From Tetranychus cinnabarinus (lineage: Eukaryota > Arthropoda > Arachnida > Trombidiformes > Tetranychidae), in the NCBI GenBank assembly GCA_022266195.1, contig WHVY01000003.1, positions 7,936,001 through 8,000,000 of the forward strand: a stretch of DNA of 64,000 nt, in the 5' to 3' direction. The translations under genes and the position numbers were made by a program. The notes under the pieces are model-generated. The model had not been told where the DNA came from. It did not search any database and was given only the letters and a program-made list of their open reading frames with translations. This document shows, piece by piece, positions 58,301 to 64,000 of the stretch; position 1 is the first letter of the stretch, and every line of letters starts with the position of its first letter.

Positions 58301-61300
58301 GGCCAGACTTGAGTTCTTGGATCACTCGTTTTCAATACTAATCTGCTTGAAATAGTGTTTCAGCCTCTTCAGGGTTGCTGAGTGATGCTTTAACTAGGGA
58401 CTGATTTGTTAGCTTTCATTAACCTGATTGTGTTGGAAACATTGGTTAGATTGTTAATTTACGACCATTCCTTTGAATAAATTGCTATTGACACCATTTT
58501 TCTTTCAACTTTGATGGATAATGTAAAGCCAGGTAGCAGCAGAAAGCACCAAATCCAGTAATTATCGTTGATGTTGCACCAAAATGCTATAAAAAATATG
58601 GAAAAAAGAAAATGAAAAGAAATAATAAAATCAGATAAAGAAATGTTGATGATGCTAAGTAACCATGAAAATAGACATAAATACAGACATGGAAGCAAAA
58701 TTTAATGATATTTAGTTTGAAATAGACACTGAAATTACCTTGACCCAAAGATTAATCAAAATGAGTTAAGCAACATTAGATTGTAATGTAAATAATCAAC
58801 ATGTTGATGATGATTTTTATGCTGCTGGTGAATGATAATAGGACAATTTATTTGAGTAGATTCTGCGTGTTCCCATGTTTATGAACTCGAACCTGAAAAA
58901 AACGAACAAGAAAATGAAGATATTCTTTCACCAAGGTTGATAATGATATAACTTTTAATTGTTTTACCTTGTCTCAGAATTGAATTGAGAAAGTAATAGT
59001 CATTTAGTTCGTAATTATTATCATTCTCATCATGATTTTTATTTCAAAGCTTACATAATTGAAAAGGTGAACAGATTCAATTATTAGATTAAGTTTCACA
59101 ATGTATCTATAGTTAATTTTGATTATCAACTAATCAAAACATTCAATGGCCATTAGGTGGTCATTTCTGTTATTTTTTTGTGTATTTAAATCCACTTTAG
59201 CTTCACTAATTAACTTGATGTTGGTTTTTAATTATAAACTCACTGGTAAATAATGGTTCAGGGGAAACGAATCAATTTCAATCATTTCCTGGTGATTACC
59301 AGTTGAGTTTGCTTTCAAAAGTAGAAAATAATTAACCTCTTCACTTGATTTGTTTAATCTAAATTAAGTGGGAGACAATTGTTACCATTACTTGTATCAC
59401 ATTACAATGATTTACATTAACAGTTTAGTTTAATCATTTAACACACATTATTGAGTTGTGATTCCCTTGAAATACTAGACTCAATTGAATCCTACTCTAC
59501 AGATTACTTCATGACTAAATGGATCCAGTTTAAAGCTAATGTGAATACATGTCAACCAGAAATATTAGATGTAACAAGTGTTAATCCAGTGATTGAAAGA
59601 AATCAAATGACAAAGGATAATTGCTTGCTAACAGATAACTTACTCATTAAGTGATTTTCCGTTGGAAACTGTTCATTTGTATACTTGAGTCATCAAGTTT
59701 CACAAGTATTGTAATGAGTTAACATGAAAAGTAATGCGACACAACCAAAATTGAACCCGGATTCTAGTTCCGATTTCATGTTTATTGCTTTAACCTTGTC
59801 TCAACTGGACATGAACAGGAACAGTTTCAAGATAAATACAAATTGTCCCTCTGTTCATCACAGAATGCAAAATTAACCCAGTAAACTGGTAAGTCAACTC
59901 ATTGGCTATTCCAAGAGTTCACCAGAATATTATCATAATCACCGTGACTCCAAATTTACCCTGAAAAGGTATAGGAAAAATAGTTAATTTTGAAAATGCA
60001 TAATTTACCTTTGTTACACTAATCATAATCACTTATCAGATGAAGATCATTAGGAATACACAGAAACAGAAGATGGAAAAAAAGAGAAAACATGGAAATG
60101 AAAAATTCTCTTGATAATCTGTTGATCAACACTTTTTCCTGGTGTTGTACAAATTACTTACAGTGAAAGTAAATTTAATGATGATGATGATGGTTCATGG
60201 TGGTTGTTGATATGTTGGTTTTTGATGGCGGTTTTGGTTTTGGTTTTGGGTTGTGTGTTTGTGGTTGACTTGACTAACTTTAGATTGCAAGAAATTTGTA
60301 AGACCAGTAAAAAGGTAATGGTTTCTCCTCATAACTGTAATGATAATACACTAATGATAATGATGGGAATGTTAATAACGTTAGTTATACCGTTAGAGAT
60401 GGTGTTGGTGTTGATGACTTTTGAAATTAAATTTGTAAACCAATTTGATTCATCTTGAAACATTAACATTTATAACATTTTACATTTACCAGTTTTTTTT
60501 GGGTAACGACGCCATTAAAGAAGCCGGGAACACGTGATAGTGAAGAGTCAGGATTGGATAGTCTGTTGGTGATACATTTTCATGTAACAGCAACTTTACA
60601 AAGCAAATATTTACATTCACTTTGAGCAAACATAATAACATTACAATCTAATTAAGTAGCTGACTGTTGATTTTGTTGATTTAGTTGATTCACTTGATAC
60701 TTTAAACACAATTAAATCAGGCTTACACTATAAAATACAAAACAAAACTGGTTAACATACAGACTAAACAAAGAAACACTGAAAGTGAGACTGTGAACCT
60801 CTGATATCATCATAGAGTGTTAATTTGGTAAGTCAGAGTTTATGTTAGACACATCTCAAGTGTTAACATTGAAACACTAATTACTTACTGTTAGTAACCT
60901 AATCAGTTGGAGAAACCATTTTCTTGATTTAAACCAATAACCTTTACCTCAAAATTTATCATAAGAATATTTCCATTCGCACAATAATACAGCCTGATAA
61001 CCCAATCTTTCAGCTGATCCGATTTTTGATCTTACTTTCAAAATCCAAATCACAGTTTCAAACTAAATGATCATTCCACAAAAAGTAAAATCATTGAAAT
61101 TCATTTCAACATTAAGAGAATAATCAAATTGTAATTAAATAATGTTAATTTTCAACCAATTGTCTCGCGATAAGTTAGTCTGCTTTGAATCGCAGCGTTG
61201 AACCAGAAAACCAGAAAGCCAGAAATTAAGCTTTCAATTTTCTTCAACTCAAACTGTTACTAAGTGTTCAACTGTTTTCAATTATTGAACCAATCAAATG

Positions 61301-64000
61301 AAATGATCATTAATTGAGACAACAATAATTACTAATGGATATTTCCAATGAGTTAAGGTTATTTGGTTAAAGGTTAATCTTGCTTTACTTTGATTACAAT
61401 CAACATTTACAGCCTAAATTGGCAATAAAAAGTTTTCATTGTTAACGCAATATTGTATAATCAATCAATAAATACCTGAAATATTGGTAAATCAAGAATC
61501 TTCAACCTTCTTCCGTCTCTGCTTTTGACAATAATCAAAACCAATCAATTTTCATTATTAAACTTCCGAGACTTTATAATGTTTAACCAGAAAACCAGAA
61601 ATATTGAATGACCAGTTGCTACCGTTACCCAATTTACCCTGATTATACATCAAGCTAATCTTTTGATTGACAATCCAACATTACAATTAAACGAGTTAAA
61701 AAGCAACTCGATTAAAGGTAAAAAGTCAAAAGATAAACAAGATTACCAACAATCAACAGAATCCACATTTTCAGCAAAAATCAACTCATGTACCTCATGA
61801 ATATATTAAACTGTTGGTTTAGTTGATATAACCGTTAATAGCAATGTTAATCCAAGTCTAAATAAGTCAAGTGTTGAGTAAAGTCTCAAGCTAATCCAAG
61901 TTTACTTGAAATGAACACTTTCAGTCTTTTCCCTGAAATCTTGAGCTCACACTGACCTTTAATTGTGTTAGTAATTAACAGTTTATCAATTAGGAATGAT
62001 TTAATTTATTCAATTACGTAAAAAAATGATTAAACAAAAATGTACATTTGATTACAATGGAAAGTGATTGTTGAAAGAAAAGGAAAAGTCGATGAAAATG
62101 ATTCTCATGATGAAGATGATAATGGAATGTGTCAGTTACATTGATAATCATAACATTTTGTGTTCCCTCATGAAGTCTATCATGTTCATTGAAAGTTATC
62201 CAATCTGAAAGATTCATTTAACATTGGATATCATTGAGTACATTTGATTATAATGGTTGTCCAACAATGTACATGTTGATTAGGTTTTTTGGGTTCATCT
62301 GATAAACTGGAATACTTGAGATAACTTCAAGTTTTGTCGCATCAAAATCAATCTTTAATGTATTTATTTAATATTGATTAACGGTGCGCAACATTGAGCT
62401 TTATTAAATGCTTTCCTTTTATTAATAATGTATTAATGATAAGTCTTTGAATTTGGACAAGAAAAAAAAAGAAGAAGAAAAAGGATGAAATTGAAACTGA
62501 GAGAAACTCACAATTCAATTTATACAAAGAGAAATATTTCAATTCCAATCTTCATCTTCATGGTCAAGGTTATTATCATTATTATTATTATTAGTCCATT
62601 ATTATCATATACAAAAATTTCAAGGATTCAGCGCATGAATTTCATCTTGAAACATTTTCCTATTTAACGTTACATCAGATTGAGCTTTATCACAATTCTT
62701 GCTATAACTGATTTAAGATAAATTTAACTTTCAATTTTAGGTTTAGGTTAATTTTGAGGAAATTTTCACCGAAATTTTGGGCTTTTCTTCAGCCATTTCA
62801 ATGATTCGATCAAATTTTGATATTTTTAGCAAATCTTGATATTTTTGCTTCTAATTTGCGTGTAAATTTAGCATCTTTTTCAATCATTTTTTCTGGTTTT
62901 TAAAATTCCTTCAAATTTTTATCGATTCTGCATTTGAATCGAACTTTCTTCTTGAATAATTTTCCGATGTTTCGACGAATTTCGAGAAGTTTTTCGACGT
63001 TTTATCTTCACTTGAATTGAAAGAGCTTTTGTTGATTTTGATTGGAGATTTTGATTCTTTTTTTCTGAATTTTAGACTTTTATTGTATTCGATTGATAGA
63101 CTTTAGAATTCATGATTATTCTGAGGTTGTTCTTGAAAATTGGATACTTTTGTTGAGATGAGTTGACGAGATTTGGAAATATTTTCATCAGATTTTGAGA
63201 AATGTTTTGAGGAATCAATTTTCAGGTTTATTTTGGTACATTTGATGATGATTTAGCTTGGAGCTTTTTGGCTTTGATTTGATTGATCTAATTTCTGGTT
63301 TAATTATGTGTAGGTTGTGATGAGTTAAATTTTCAGTTTCAATTATTACTCAGGTAAATCATGAGTTTGATGGAAAAATTTGGTTCATTGTGAAGGAGTT
63401 CTCAGTGACTCTTGGTTTGGGTTTAAGTGTCAAGTGAATCAAATGAAAAAAAAAGTGAAAAGTCATTTTGACTTTTTGTGTTTGCTCAAGTTAATGTTCA
63501 ATGTTTCATTGTTTCATATCAAATTAACAGTTGATTTTAACAATCAATTATTGATACAATTAGAGTCTTCGCAATTGTTGACCTCAACTTGTTTAATATT
63601 GATGTTAATTGTCACCTTTTGTGTTGAAATGTTTCAATTATTTACATTTTTCTCCAACAATTTCAATCTCTTTTCAATTTCCAGTCAAGTCTACATGAAC
63701 AAAGCTTACCATTTGAGTAACTCGCGTTGCTCAATTGAACCAAGTTAATCATGATTGAGAATTCAAATTAACAGAAAAAAATTTACTGATTATTGGTTAT
63801 AAAACTTTCAACAGGTTGATGCTAATGGTGATGAAGAAGTGCAAAGATTTCAAGTTTAATGTCAGTGATTGAATTTAAATGAAATGTTCAGCTTGACATG
63901 AGTTTAACAAAGCTGTTCATTTGATTAAATTCAATGATTGACAATCAATTGTATCACATTTCATGTCAATTGGTGATGATAAAGTTTATTAATTGATAAA
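52308..64000. other. Gene-poor AT-rich DNA
   Basis: Nearly 12 kb in which I recognise no intact gene. ORFs are short and mostly Ile/Leu/Asn-rich. One ORF (53222-53425) starts with a hydrophobic signal-like stretch, but nothing else supports it. A T/G-rich tract around 60190-60260 and several AACCAGAAA-type short repeats (61200, 61590) are low complexity. The only recognisable relic is a copia-like fragment near 54.3-54.6 kb. A gene with small exons could be missed here. Confidence 0.5.
54332..54620 (-). pseudogene. Decayed Ty1/copia-like reverse transcriptase fragment
   Basis: The 70-codon frame 54544-54332 reads FWVNFKFEVDEYPN, then KLIARLITRK, and later RYGLLPPELDVNNYFQENL. This parallels the copia RT order of WVFKIK..DE..N, ARL.A+G and QLDV..AFL.G.L, with the spacing shortened by about eight residues. 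The preceding 70 nt in the same frame, broken by a stop, can be read as FEQRIRFPIPKQRR, comparable with the W.LV.LP.G+K segment. No other retroelement domain is seen nearby and frames are broken, so it is a relic. Recognition is by eye only. Confidence 0.35.

Noticed and set aside
63380..63748. 122-codon ORF near the window end
   Set aside because: No recognisable motif; hydrophobicity arises from T-rich DNA; length is within chance expectation for this composition.

Overview
The window is AT-rich animal nuclear DNA: interrupted genes with GT..AG introns, one very long intron, an RNA-polymerase-III-type tRNA gene and dispersed low-complexity tracts. An arthropod-type CCAP receptor, a GRK4/5/6-class kinase and an intronless chemoreceptor-like gene point to an arthropod. 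A trombidiform mite (spider-mite-like) is my best guess from gene content and AT-rich style, but it is not proven. There is no sign of a bacterial or viral sequence.

Layout. 1-2448: upstream DNA. 2449-15873 (+): a complete nine-exon G-protein-coupled receptor kinase gene (597 codons plus stop) with an 8.0 kb third intron. 15874-19235: its 3' flank and intergenic DNA with two doubtful ORFs. 19236-51126 (+): a complete eight-exon crustacean cardioactive peptide (CCAP) receptor gene (571 codons plus stop). Its first exon is separated from the other seven by a 29.3 kb intron. That intron holds (a) a multi-gene DNA transposon at about 25.0-33.8 kb and (b) an intronless gustatory-receptor-like gene at 41605-42831. 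52226-52298 (+): tRNA-Arg(TCG). 52299-64000: essentially gene-free, apart from a decayed Ty1/copia-like reverse-transcriptase fragment on the minus strand near 54.3-54.6 kb.

Most interesting system: the transposon. It encodes a full-length 801-aa DDE transposase resembling the CMC (CACTA/EnSpm, 'tnp2-like') group on the plus strand. Divergently transcribed on the minus strand are two tandem paralogous three-exon genes, whose products end their structured part in a BEN-like domain and share both phase-1 introns. A fourth small plus-strand gene encodes a very acidic repeat protein, with an apparent 5'-UTR intron ending right at its ATG. The candidate ends carry an imperfect terminal inverted repeat and clusters of GATTCA/TGAATC. 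The divergent promoter holds three ACATGT-centred elements. A simple model, by analogy with plant En/Spm (a transposase plus a separate DNA-binding protein that reads subterminal repeats), is that the BEN-like proteins bind the element ends or promoter. The upstream BEN-like gene appears to be broken by a one-base loss in a 7-base homopolymer, which could also be a sequencing error.

The two host genes both belong to GPCR signalling (a receptor and a receptor kinase) and lie head-to-tail 3.4 kb apart. I see no evidence that this linkage is functional.
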